The notes below the pieces were generated by a model, which worked only from the letters and a program-made list of their open reading frames with translations, searched no databases and was not told where the DNA came from. A DNA stretch of 64,000 nucleotides from Phycisphaerae bacterium (GTDB lineage: Bacteria > Planctomycetota > Phycisphaerae > Tepidisphaerales > Tepidisphaeraceae): assembly GCA_025924315.1 (NCBI GenBank), contig JAICIO010000005.1, positions 1 to 64,000 on the forward strand, written 5' to 3'. Below are positions 50,301-58,655 of this stretch, piece by piece. Each line of letters begins with the position of its first letter. The first letter of the stretch is position 1. A program made the translations under genes and the position numbers.

Positions 50301-50888
50301 CGGCACGACGCCGCTGTTCCCAAGGCGCAGCGTGCCGGCGTTGATGGTTGTCGCGAGCGAGTAAGAGTTGTTGCCGAAAAGCGTGAGGTCGTAGGTGCCA
50401 CTCTTCGTCAGGCCGCTCGGATTGCCCGCGTTGCGATCGCTGATGATTCCTTGATAGAGCACCGCGCCGCTTCCCGCGCCGGTGAAGAAGATGATCGTGC
50501 CGTCGCCTTGTATGTTGGTCGTGATGTTGACCGTGCCGCTGCCGCCCTGATCGATTCCGGGGTTTGTGCCGGAGAGGCGTAGCTGATTTCCGGTGATGCC
50601 GATCGATCCGCTGCCGGTGAACAGCATCTTGTTGATGACGCTGAGCGCCGCGAGGTCGTTGTTCGCGTTGTAGTCCGTCGTGCCGCCGAAGGTAAGCGTC
50701 GATGTGTTGGCGCTGGCGGGCGTGCCACCGAGCCAGTTGCTTGTGAGGCTCCAATTGCCGCTGGTGGGCGCCGTCGCAGATCCGCCGGGACCGAACCAGG
50801 TGTACGCGATTGCGAAGCTGTTGCTCGTGATGCAAACCGACGCGACGAGCGCAGTGATGAAACGCGCGCGAGTGAGACGGAACGACAT
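47364..50888 (-). CDS. Large autotransporter-type beta-strand repeat PEP-CTERM protein
   Basis: A 1174-aa secreted repeat protein. A signal peptide (FITALVASVCITSNSFA) is followed by about nine repeats of 75-85 residues, each with a pattern like GAGSFTKAGTGVATFSGASTYTGATNINNG, LRLGASNVLSDS and ATFDLNG. These autotransporter-associated beta-strand units form a parallel beta helix. The C-terminus holds APEPAST, a hydrophobic stretch and RRPRRRVAAG, the PEP-CTERM signal. ATG 50888 has AAGGA eight bases upstream. DNA repeats within the gene make recombination between units likely. Confidence 0.92.
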   Translation of the reverse strand: MSFRLTRARFITALVASVCITSNSFAIAYTWFGPGGSATAPTSGNWSLTSNWLGGTPASANTSTLTFGGTTDYNANNDLAALSVINKMLFTGSGSIGITGNQLRLSGTNPGIDQGGSGTVNITTNIQGDGTIIFFTGAGSGAVLYQGIISDRNAGNPSGLTKSGTYDLTLFGNNSYSLATTINAGTLRLGNSGVVPDGSAVTVANVATFDVNGKTETIGSLAGGGSVTLGTNGALTAGGDNTSTSYSGVMSGSGTFTKAGSGVETFVKVNTYTGTTIVSAGSLRFGIDNALDSTSNVVVNGGSLDLNGHALTIATLSGSGGTVAVGAGTLNAYGDNSSGTYAGTVTGTGTFNKNGTGVATLSGAGSSINNVLINDGTLRLGANGVFTNAANINIASPAVFDVNTRTVTSGALTGSGSVTTGTNGVLTAGATPSWTYDGVISGAGGFTKAGSGVATFTNAQTYTGATTVNVGTLRLASSERLADTTAVSVTGTLDLANNTETVSSIAGAGSITLGSGTLIAGDTSSNFTGVISGTGGTFVKTGVGSLNLAGANSYTGPTFINGGNLRLGASNVLSDSTAVTIAASATLALANNITDTIGSLAGAGSVAFGNAGSALTAGFDDTSTTFSGVISGNGFFTKIGNGVATFSGANTYIGATNINAGILREGANNVLSDSTAVTVAGSATFDLSGNTDTIGSLAGAGTTDLGATGALTWGANTSATYSGVMIGAGSFNKAGTGVATFSGASTYTGATNINNGQLVMGASNVLSNSTDVTVAAPATFDLNGTSQTIGSLAGAGSVVLGAGALTAGGDDASTTYSGNMSGVGGVFLKAGNGVATFSGSNSYTGATFINHGTLRLGADDVLSDSTAVHIAPVATFDVNGHSDTIGALSGAGSVTLGSGSLTSGADNSSAGYPGIMSGAGGSYTKAGLGVATFNNVHTYDGLTHITGGTLFLAGTGSIVSSVKVEAGSTFDISDFGATGFTVAPGKTLSGGGTVAGKTIITNTATVSPGSSPGALSLGDQEWGQGGTYVWEVNDAAGTAGAGFDQLQLSGALAVTSTSGNTFTIDVRSLTAGNTPGDAQNFDKTQNYSWIIATTTSPVSIDPAVFQILTTGFTNDITATNDPGAQNGAFTITADGDNVLLNYSAAPEPASTALLALALMTTLTRRPRRRVAAGA

Positions 50889-51325
50889 GATGACCATCCT
50901 TCCCAAGGATTCGAGAGCACACCGCGACGTGAAATCGCGGCGTGCCTCGACGCATTTTCAAACCCGGGTCGAAAACGTTCGGCCCAAGGGATGGGAGTGG
51001 CGGAAGTGTTCAAGCGATCGGCCGAACCCAACGTGCCCGCGTCGGTGAGATCAGTTCACGGTTCAGTGAGCAGCGCGCATCCGGTGCGCGGTGGAACAGG
51101 GAACCAATGAACTGCCAATCGAAGAAGCCCGACATGTATCGCCACGGCCCCTGCGAAGCATTGCCGTCAGCAATGTTCCGCAACCCTCGACGTCACCTTA
51201 GGGAATGGCGTCCGATAATGCCAATAAATTGCGGGCTTCTGACAGATTTTTGCAGCAAGATCGTAAAAGGAAAGGCCCGCCAGCGCGCACTGGCGGACTC
51301 AAAGCGTTTTGATATGTCGATCCAA
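50889..51325. other. Intergenic region between two repeat-protein genes
   Basis: Holds the promoter side of the 1174-aa gene and the 3' side of the next. A small hairpin GCATTGC-CGTCA-GCAATGT lies near 51160-51176. No believable ORF is seen. Confidence 0.5.
51262..51296 (-). terminator. Probable rho-independent terminator
   Basis: CCGCCAG/CTGGCGG stem (51277-51296) with a six-base loop, followed on the minus strand by GCCTTTCCTTTT. Ends the 810-aa gene. Confidence 0.65.
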
Positions 51326-53758
51326 CTACGCGGAGACGGGCTGCCGTCGTGGCCGCCGACCGAGCCACCCGCCAATCCCGATCGCCAAAAGCGTCATCGA
51401 GCCCGGCTCTGGGGCGGCGGAGTAGTGAAGGATCAGGTCCGTGTTGCTGTTGCCGAGCAGGATGCTCCACACGCCGTCGGGCGCGCCGTTTACGCCCGTC
51501 GTGTCATTGCTCACAAAATCGTTGAGCATGAACTGGTCCTGGTTCATGTGGAAGTTCGTGACGCCACCATCGGCCGTCGCGATGACCCAATCGTAGTTGT
51601 GGGTCTTGTCGAAGTTCGCGACGTCGGTTGTGCCACCGTTCGGCGAGGTGATATCGATATTGAACTTGTTTCCCGAATCCGCCGAGATATTGAGCACCCC
51701 CGTGACGTGGATCTTGTCGAAGATGATGCCGGCCTGCAAACCGGTCGTGTCGCTGGCATCGTTCACTTCCCAGAGATAGTGACCGGTGTTGCCGAAGTCC
51801 ATCGCGTCGGCGGTGATCACGCCCGGACTGTCGCCGGGCGAAATGGTCGCGCCGGTGTTGATGTTCACCTTTCCTGAAACGGTGCCTTTGCCCGAGAGCG
51901 TTTGGTTGGCCGCAATGGTGAATCCGCCACCTCCATTGAAGTCTGTGACGTCGAACGTCGTCCCGCTGCTGACGTGAATCGAACCGGCAATGTTTCCGGT
52001 ATTTTTGAGCGTGACCTTGCCGTTCTGGATGTCGGTGAGACCGGCGTAGGTATTCGAACCGGAGAGTATTTGAACGCCTGAGCCAGCTTTGATGATCCCG
52101 CCAGTTCCGGAGATCACGCCAGCGAACGAACCCGAGAGATTGTTGTTGCTGTTGCCAATCGTGAGAACGTTGCTTCCAAGCGTCACGTTTCCCGTATTGG
52201 ATACGGCGCTATTCAAAGCACCAATGGTCTGACTTGCGCCGACATTAAAGGTCGCGTCGGTGCTCAGCGTGACGTTGGCCAGCGAACCGAGCGCATTGTT
52301 CACGTTGCTGTTGACCGTGCCGCCAGTAATGTTTACGGCAGTCCCATCGACAAGACTGCTGGCCGCAGTTCCCAAGGTGAGCGCCCCGCCGCCACCCGTG
52401 CTGATCGTTTTGGCCGCGCCAGTATCATTTAGCGCACCGAGCGTCACGGCGCCCACACCACTACCGTGCGTATTGTTCAGCGCGAAGCTGATGTTGTCGT
52501 TTAATGTCGTCGGGCCGAAGATCAATGAACCGGTCGCGTTCGCGCTGTAATTCGTCCCCTGGTTCACGGTCAGAGTGAGGGTGTTCACGCCCAACACGCC
52601 ATCGTTGACGGTCAGATTGCCCAACGCGTGTGTGTTCGATGAGCTACCGGATGTCCCAGCATCGGGCGTGATCGCAACGTTGCCGGCAACCGTGGTCGAT
52701 GTGGTGAAAGTGGACCCCGTCGTAACACGCAGCTGCAACGTTCCAGCGGTCAATGTAATCGGTCGCCCGCCGGTGCCGTTCGGATTTCCGAGTGCGTTTG
52801 CATTGCTTAAACGGAGAACCGTGGTACTCGAGCCGTCGAGGTTCCATGAACCAGCGTAAGCGGCGGCTCCGGCAGATCCACTACTGATCACCGTTGTTCC
52901 AGGGCCACTGACGGTGATGGAAGATGACGCATTTCCCGTTTCAATGAACGTGCTAATGGTCAGCACATCGCTGCTCGTTGCAGTCGCAAACGTCACAGCA
53001 GCACCGTTGCCGATCGAAGGAGAGCCGCTGTTACTATAGCTGGAGTTCGCTCCGCCGGAACCGAGCAGCATGGCGCCATTATTCAACGTGAGATTTGTTG
53101 CGATGAGCGCAACATTTGAGAGATCCAGCGTACCCGCACCCACGCCACCCACAGTCACGGCGCCAGTGCCCAGCGCGGAGGCATTCGATATGCGAAGAGT
53201 TCCGCCGGTGATTGTCGTTCCACCGGAGTAGCCGCCGCCACCACTGAGCAGAAAGACGCTGTTACCGCTTTTCGAGATGGCCGTCTTTCTCGACCCATTG
53301 CCATCGCCAAAAGTGCCGGACAACGTCAATACACCCGTGCCGTCTCCATCGAGCGTTATCGTGTGGGTGTTGTTCGAGCCGCTGTTGTTTGGGATCACGA
53401 AGCCATTGGCGATGCTAATCGCGCTTGACGAAGATTGGTTGATCTCAACGCCAACTTGATTGTTGAACGAGGATCCAGTCAGCGAGAAGGCGCCTGCCGA
53501 ATTGTTGAATGTCAACGAATGTACGATCATCGGCGACGCGATGTCTTGATTGATACCGCTGATATTCGTCGTGCCTGCGAAAATCAAATCGGTTGTTGCA
53601 CTGCTTGATGGGAGGGACGACCAGTTTGCCGAATTGCTGAAGTTCAGACTGCCTGCGCCGGTTGCTGCACCTGTCCAAGTGGACGCAGCATGTGCAGACA
53701 TTGCCGCAAGCGACATTGTCGCGCTCGCCAAAATCAACCGTGTTTTTCGACTAGGCAT
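51326..53758 (-). CDS. Autotransporter-type beta-strand repeat PEP-CTERM protein
   Basis: An 810-aa exported protein: signal (LILASATMSLAAMSAHA), STWTGAATGAGSLNFSNSANW (the usual first unit of this class), several beta-strand repeats (YSGGTTITGGTLRISNASAL; YAGLTDIQNGKVTLKNTG), a C-terminal block shared with the other two proteins (GHYLWEVNDASDT; NYDWVIATADGG), and the PEP-CTERM end APEPGSMTLLAIGIGGWLGR. The shared C-terminal block, about 200 aa in all three, suggests duplication. Probably a cell-surface or S-layer-associated protein (inference). Confidence 0.9.
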   Translation of the reverse strand: MPSRKTRLILASATMSLAAMSAHAASTWTGAATGAGSLNFSNSANWSSLPSSSATTDLIFAGTTNISGINQDIASPMIVHSLTFNNSAGAFSLTGSSFNNQVGVEINQSSSSAISIANGFVIPNNSGSNNTHTITLDGDGTGVLTLSGTFGDGNGSRKTAISKSGNSVFLLSGGGGYSGGTTITGGTLRISNASALGTGAVTVGGVGAGTLDLSNVALIATNLTLNNGAMLLGSGGANSSYSNSGSPSIGNGAAVTFATATSSDVLTISTFIETGNASSSITVSGPGTTVISSGSAGAAAYAGSWNLDGSSTTVLRLSNANALGNPNGTGGRPITLTAGTLQLRVTTGSTFTTSTTVAGNVAITPDAGTSGSSSNTHALGNLTVNDGVLGVNTLTLTVNQGTNYSANATGSLIFGPTTLNDNISFALNNTHGSGVGAVTLGALNDTGAAKTISTGGGGALTLGTAASSLVDGTAVNITGGTVNSNVNNALGSLANVTLSTDATFNVGASQTIGALNSAVSNTGNVTLGSNVLTIGNSNNNLSGSFAGVISGTGGIIKAGSGVQILSGSNTYAGLTDIQNGKVTLKNTGNIAGSIHVSSGTTFDVTDFNGGGGFTIAANQTLSGKGTVSGKVNINTGATISPGDSPGVITADAMDFGNTGHYLWEVNDASDTTGLQAGIIFDKIHVTGVLNISADSGNKFNIDITSPNGGTTDVANFDKTHNYDWVIATADGGVTNFHMNQDQFMLNDFVSNDTTGVNGAPDGVWSILLGNSNTDLILHYSAAPEPGSMTLLAIGIGGWLGRRPRRQPVSA

Positions 53759-54345
53759 TTTTCACTCACTTCCCAATACGGACCCGTGCGCGCGGAATCT
53801 GCGCCGGCAGGTTCCCGCTGCACAATCTTGCTCAATTCAAATCACTCTGATGTGTTTGCCCGCGATGCCCCTGGCGAGACTAAAATCAGTCCTAGGTCGG
53901 CACCCAAACAAGGCTCGAGCGGCCCCACGCCGTTCGCATATTTCGCACCCGTATTCCTGCGAAAGTTGGTACCTCAAGACCCGTACCGCCCCAAAGACTT
54001 TCACGCACTGGAAGTTACTCGCGATAATAAGGAATACCAGTAATTCTGTGCGCCTCTTGCTGTGCATCTGCCTGCGTTCTCATTCGCCAGGTTCTCCAAA
54101 CGGTAAAGTCTCCGAAATCCAACAGATGCATCAAGATAGCTTGAGGGGTCGGGTCCACTAAAAGTGCAAAAAGTCTGCAAAAATGTGCATAAACAAAACC
54201 GGTCGACTATCATGGCAATATCCCGTTAATCGCGCTCGGTGACCCGCCGATAGAAAAGCAACGCGGGCCGCGGGCGGCAAGTCTGGAAGCCACCGGTGGT
54301 GGGTACTTTCTCGCGAACTGGACGATCCGGAAGGCCCGATAACTT
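53759..54345. other. Long leader region before the polysaccharide operon
   Basis: Nearly 590 bases without a credible gene. At 54161-54197 an A-rich block repeats TGCAAAAA-like words (GTGCAAAAAGTC, TGCAAAAATGTG, CATAAAC) with roughly helical spacing, a possible operator. From 54231 to 54330 the GC-rich leader contains short complementary segments (ACCCGCC, GGGCGG; CCACCGGTGG) that might fold. No known riboswitch class was recognised. Confidence 0.4.
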
Positions 54346-55584
54346 ATGGCTGCGCGCGTCTTAGAAATCGACCTCGCGAAACCCCTTGCGCCAATTCCGA
54401 CGCAGGTGAAATATGGCGCGTACTGGTGCCTGATCCGCTTCGGACACCGGCCCGTCGGATGGGTGCGCTTCCGCCGCGCAATCGTCGGGAACTGGATTCA
54501 ACCCGATTACCTCCGCGGACTCATCGCGGAGCAGATCGGCCCACAGATCATCGACGCGATGCACCGCGGGCCGCAGCTCTCCAATGACCTGCCCCACACT
54601 CCGCCGATCTCGGTCATCATCTGCACGCGCGAGCACCCGTATCAGCTTCTCGCGCAGCTCAAGAGCCTGCGCAAGCTCGTCTATCCGGAGTGGGAAGTGA
54701 TCGTCGTCGACAACGCCCCGGTCACCCACCGCACGAAATACATCTGCGACGAATACTTCCACAACGTGCGCTACGTCCTCGAACCGCGCAAGGGTTTGGA
54801 CTATGCGCGCAACACCGGTTGGAAAAACGCGAGGCACGGAATCGTCGCCTACACCGATGACGATGCGTACGTCGATCCGTACTGGCTGCGCGCGATCGGG
54901 CAGGCCTTTAAAGACCAGCGCGTCAACTGCGTCACTGGTATCACGTTTCCGATGGAAATCGAGACCGACGCGCAGGAGCATTTCGAGCGCTACGGCGGAA
55001 TGCAGCGCGGCTTCACACGGCGCGTTTACAAGCCGGGCACCTGGAGTCCATTTTTCCCGCTCGGTTCAGGGCGATTCGGCGCCGGGGTGAATCTCTCGCT
55101 GCGCAAGAGCGCGCTTGAGGCGATGGGCGGATTCGACGAAGCGCTCGACGTCGGCAGCCTCGCGCGCGGCGGCGGCGATCTCGACATCATGGCCCGCAGC
55201 ATTCGCGACGGCGGGCATCTCGTCTACGAACCGGCCGCGATCGTCTGGCACCAGCATCGCAAAACGATGGCGCAATTGCGCAAGCAGATGTTCGATTATG
55301 GATGGGGCTTCTGCGCGTACGTCGCGAAACATTCGCAGGATCTGGAATTGGGCAACCAGAGCCTGCGCATGCTCAAGAAGTGGACGAAGGAATGGGGCTT
55401 GCGCCGCCTGCGGAAAAACTTCCGCCTCGCGACGCGTTTCCGTGCGCACTTTCCGGTTCATTTGATTCTGATTGAGATCCTCGGAGGGATCCTCGGCCTG
55501 CGGGCTTACAAGAGGTCGGTGCGGCATGTGCAATCCGTTGCCATGCAAAGTCGTCTTGCTGCACTGCGGGAGAAGGCAGCTTGA
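54346..55584 (+). CDS. GT2-family glycosyltransferase
   Basis: A 412-aa inverting glycosyltransferase with a GT-A fold: ISVIICTREHPYQLLAQLKSL (residues about 87-107), VIVVDNAP, RKGLDYARNTGW, and AYTDDDAYVDPYW containing the metal-binding DXD. It lacks membrane helices apart from hydrophobic C-terminal patches. The first 80 residues form an extra module (EIDLAKPL, LIRFGHRPVGWVRF) also found in the next gene's product. It begins a five-gene overlapping operon for surface polysaccharide. Confidence 0.92.
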   Translation: MAARVLEIDLAKPLAPIPTQVKYGAYWCLIRFGHRPVGWVRFRRAIVGNWIQPDYLRGLIAEQIGPQIIDAMHRGPQLSNDLPHTPPISVIICTREHPYQLLAQLKSLRKLVYPEWEVIVVDNAPVTHRTKYICDEYFHNVRYVLEPRKGLDYARNTGWKNARHGIVAYTDDDAYVDPYWLRAIGQAFKDQRVNCVTGITFPMEIETDAQEHFERYGGMQRGFTRRVYKPGTWSPFFPLGSGRFGAGVNLSLRKSALEAMGGFDEALDVGSLARGGGDLDIMARSIRDGGHLVYEPAAIVWHQHRKTMAQLRKQMFDYGWGFCAYVAKHSQDLELGNQSLRMLKKWTKEWGLRRLRKNFRLATRFRAHFPVHLILIEILGGILGLRAYKRSVRHVQSVAMQSRLAALREKAA

Positions 55585-57041
55585 GAATCCAACTCGAAGA
55601 AATCGACCTGATGCAGCCTTGGCCAACGCTGAAGCTGCAGGAGGGATACCATGCCATCCGCGTGATCGTCCGCATCGGCGTGGTTCCGATCGGCGAAGTA
55701 ATGACGCGACCCGCCGTCAGCCGCCGCGTCACCCCCCGTCGCCTGCGGCGTCGCATCGCGAAGAAACTCACGCCGCACATTTTGAAGCAACTCGCGCGCG
55801 CCGCTGTTGCATCCGGACCCGATGCGATGAAAGCCTCCGGCGTCGAGGCGCCCATCCTCAGCGGGCCGTCCAACGTTCCCCGCGCGCGTGCGTTCGTCCG
55901 CGAGCGGATTCTGCTGGAGACCGGGCTCCCCAAACCGTACTGCGACTGGGTGCGCATCAGCACGGAAAATGAGAATTACTGGCTCCCGCCGGTGACCGTC
56001 GCGATCTGCACGCGCGATCGGCCGGAAGAACTCGAGCGCTGCCTCGAGAATCTGAAGACGCTTGATTATCCCGACTACGACGTGCTCGTCGTGAACAACA
56101 GCAAAGATCCCGGCCCGACACGCGAAATCGCCGAACGATTTGGCGTGAGCTATACGCGCCAGCCGAAGGCGGGCCTCAGCCGCGCGCGCAACACCGCGCT
56201 CAAAGTCGCGCGCGCCGATTGGGTGGCCTTCACCGACGACGATTGCCAGCCCGAGCGCAACTGGCTCCGCGAGCTCGTGCGCGAAACGCAGGACGGCAAC
56301 TGCAAATGCGTGACCGGCCTGGTTCTTCCCGCGCAGCTCGAAAACGCCGCGGAGATCGCATTCGAACTCTATGGTGGACTGGGCCGCGGATATGTGCCGA
56401 TCGTTTTCGATCCGCTCTTCCGAACGCGCATCCGCACCGCGCCCGCCCCAACCTGGCGCATCGGCGCGGGTGCGAACATGCTGCTCGACGCGACCTTCGT
56501 GCGCGACTTTGGCTACGATGAAGATCTCGGCCCCGGCGGAATCGGTGGCTGCGGCGAAGACACCGACGTGTTCTATCGCATCCTGCGCTGGGGTCAGACG
56601 ATTCATTACAACCCGCGCGCGATCGTTCACCACTTCCATCGCTCGTCGCCCGAAGCGCTGCGCAAGCAGGTTTACAGCTACGCCGTCGGACACGCCGCGT
56701 ATCATTGGCGATGCTTCTGGCGCTATCGCGATTATCGCTCGCTCATTCACCTGTTCTGGCATTTGCCGAACTGGTGGCGGCGGAATCTGAAGCTCGCGCT
56801 CAAAGGTAAAACGACGTATCCGTTTTCGCTCATCGCACTGGAAATTCGCGGCACAATTCGCGGGCCGATCGCATATTCAGGTGTTAAGATTCGTCGTTTC
56901 GTTCGCTTCGCCTGGGACGTGCTCCGCGGGCATCACAAGCTTCAGGCCCCGCGACTGGTCAGATCCGGACATCTGGCCGATGATCAACGTAGTGAAAAAC
57001 ATGGCGCTGCCGCTGTCAAAAAGCCTATCCGAGCTGCCTGA
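55581..57041 (+). CDS. GT2-family glycosyltransferase
   Basis: A 486-aa second GT2 enzyme: VTVAICTRDRPEELERCLENL, VLVVNNSKD, KAGLSRARNTALKVARADWVAF and the TDDDCQPERNW metal motif near residue 220. The N-terminal 90 residues share the module of the preceding protein (EEIDLMQPW; IVRIGVVPIGEV). The TTG start overlaps the previous stop (TTGA) and is preceded by GGGAGAAGG. The 3' end overlaps the permease gene, so translation is coupled. Confidence 0.92.
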   Translation: MRIQLEEIDLMQPWPTLKLQEGYHAIRVIVRIGVVPIGEVMTRPAVSRRVTPRRLRRRIAKKLTPHILKQLARAAVASGPDAMKASGVEAPILSGPSNVPRARAFVRERILLETGLPKPYCDWVRISTENENYWLPPVTVAICTRDRPEELERCLENLKTLDYPDYDVLVVNNSKDPGPTREIAERFGVSYTRQPKAGLSRARNTALKVARADWVAFTDDDCQPERNWLRELVRETQDGNCKCVTGLVLPAQLENAAEIAFELYGGLGRGYVPIVFDPLFRTRIRTAPAPTWRIGAGANMLLDATFVRDFGYDEDLGPGGIGGCGEDTDVFYRILRWGQTIHYNPRAIVHHFHRSSPEALRKQVYSYAVGHAAYHWRCFWRYRDYRSLIHLFWHLPNWWRRNLKLALKGKTTYPFSLIALEIRGTIRGPIAYSGVKIRRFVRFAWDVLRGHHKLQAPRLVRSGHLADDQRSEKHGAAAVKKPIRAA

Positions 57042-57840
57042 GTATCGTCACGTTCTGGCGAACCTCGTGCTGCGCGACCTGAAGGTGAAATATCAGCTCG
57101 CCTCGCTCGGATTCGTCTGGTCACTGCTCTATCCCGCGATTCTGCTCGGCATCTATTTTGTGATCTTCAGCCGTGTCGTCAGATTCGGCGAACAGTTCCC
57201 ACATTATTGGGCACTGCTGCTGAGCGGGATGATCGCGTTTCAATTCATCCAGGGCGGGATCGTCGACGGGATGTACAGCATCCGAAAGAACAGCACGATC
57301 ATCCGCAAGGTGTATGTGCCGATGGAGATCCTGGTGATCGCCGGCGTGACGGTGAAGCTCGTCGAGTTTCTCCTGCAGATGACGATCGTGATAACGCTGC
57401 TGGCGATTCTGCATCACGGCACGATCTACGAGTTCTCCGTCTTCAAAACGCTCGCGATCCTGCCTGCAGCGATTTTGCTGACGTATGTGTTCGTGCTCGG
57501 CGTGTCGCTTCCTTTGGCGGCGATGGCGGTCATCTATCGCGATCTCGATCACATCGTGAACCTGGTGATGCTCGGGTTGTTCTATTTGACGCCGGTGTTC
57601 TGGGCATCGCAGAAGATCGCGGGAAGCAAATACCTTCCTCTGCTGGCGCTCAATCCCGCCGCGGGTTTCATCGAGCTTTTCCGCGGGCCGCTCTATTTCG
57701 GGCACTGGCCGTCGAACCCGGCGGTTGGTGGATCGCCCGCGGCGACGTGGAGCATCTGCATCTTTTTCGCCTTCGGCTCACTGCTCGCCGGTCACGCGAT
57801 GTTCGATCGTTACAAGCATCTGCTCGCGGAGGTTGTATGA
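56980..57840 (+). CDS. ABC-2 polysaccharide export permease
   Basis: The membrane subunit of a Wzm/TagG/KpsM-type exporter, about 286 aa: VLANLVLRDLKVKYQLASLGFVW before the first helix, six hydrophobic segments, and ALNPAAGFIELFRGPLYFG near the end, the family's conserved periplasmic region. It overlaps the upstream GT gene by 62 bases; ATG 57001 is an alternative start. The ATPase gene follows with an ATGA overlap. It moves undecaprenyl-linked glycan across the inner membrane (family knowledge). Confidence 0.93.
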   Translation: MINVVKNMALPLSKSLSELPEYRHVLANLVLRDLKVKYQLASLGFVWSLLYPAILLGIYFVIFSRVVRFGEQFPHYWALLLSGMIAFQFIQGGIVDGMYSIRKNSTIIRKVYVPMEILVIAGVTVKLVEFLLQMTIVITLLAILHHGTIYEFSVFKTLAILPAAILLTYVFVLGVSLPLAAMAVIYRDLDHIVNLVMLGLFYLTPVFWASQKIAGSKYLPLLALNPAAGFIELFRGPLYFGHWPSNPAVGGSPAATWSICIFFAFGSLLAGHAMFDRYKHLLAEVV

Positions 57841-58655
57841 CCGTAGCAGATGCAACCATTCCGAACGTCGTCGCTTCGCCATCGCCTGCGACCGGACACG
57901 AGCCGGCCATTCAGTGCGTCGATGTCTGGAAACAGTACTACTACTACTCGCACCGCCCGCGGAAGATTAAGGAGGCGCTGGGGCAGATGATTCTGCGCCG
58001 CAAGCGCCCCGCCGCAGGCCCGCAGTGGCAGCTGCAGAATTTCAATCTCACGGTTTATCCCGGCGAAACCGTCGGCGTCGTGGGCCACAACGGCGCAGGC
58101 AAATCCACGCTGCTTAAAATCCTCTCGCGGATTCATGCGCCAACGCGCGGCACCGTGAAAATCAACGGCCGACTCAGCGCGATCATCGAGCTCGGCGCCG
58201 GTTTCCACGAAGACCTCAGCGGCCGCGAGAATGTGTATCTCGCCGCCAGCTTCATGGGACTTCGCAAGCGCGAAGTGGACAAGCTCTATCCGTCGATCGT
58301 CGATTTCTCCGAGCTCGGCGAGCACATGAACACGCCGGTGAAATATTACTCCAGCGGCATGCAGGCGCGGCTCGGCTTTTCCATCGCGGTGACGGTCGAT
58401 CCGGCGGTGCTGCTCGTCGATGAAGTGCTCGCCGTCGGGGACGCGAAATTTCAGCCGAAGTGCAAGGACAAGATCCGCAAGTTCCAGCACGACGGCAAAG
58501 CGATCCTGCTGGTGAGCCACGACCTCGACACCGTTCGCAACATCGCCCAGCGTGTGATCTGGATGATGAATGGGCAGATCATGGCCGAAGGCGATGCCAA
58601 CGAAACGATCAACGCCTACCTCGAGCATTACTGGCCGGGATGCACCAAGAAGTAA
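57837..58655 (+). CDS. ABC polysaccharide export ATPase
   Basis: The 272-aa nucleotide-binding subunit: Walker A VVGHNGAGKSTLL, the exporter-specific LSAIIELGAGFHEDLSGRENV, signature YSSGMQARLGF, Walker B VLLVDEVLAVGD and the His switch LLVSHD. It has no C-terminal carbohydrate-recognition domain, so it resembles KpsT/TagH/RfbE rather than the longer Wzt with reducing-end recognition. The first 25 residues are extra. GGAGG precedes ATG 57837, which overlaps the permease stop (ATGA). Confidence 0.94.
   Translation: MTVADATIPNVVASPSPATGHEPAIQCVDVWKQYYYYSHRPRKIKEALGQMILRRKRPAAGPQWQLQNFNLTVYPGETVGVVGHNGAGKSTLLKILSRIHAPTRGTVKINGRLSAIIELGAGFHEDLSGRENVYLAASFMGLRKREVDKLYPSIVDFSELGEHMNTPVKYYSSGMQARLGFSIAVTVDPAVLLVDEVLAVGDAKFQPKCKDKIRKFQHDGKAILLVSHDLDTVRNIAQRVIWMMNGQIMAEGDANETINAYLEHYWPGCTKK

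Noticed and set aside
48528-50582. Several long plus-strand ORFs opposite the 1174-aa repeat protein
   Set aside because: Their repetitive appearance mirrors the DNA repeats of the real gene on the minus strand, which has a signal peptide and PEP-CTERM tail.
54230-54330. c-di-GMP (GEMM) or other riboswitch before the glycan operon
   Set aside because: I looked for the conserved GEMM core sequences and did not find them; only generic complementary segments are visible.
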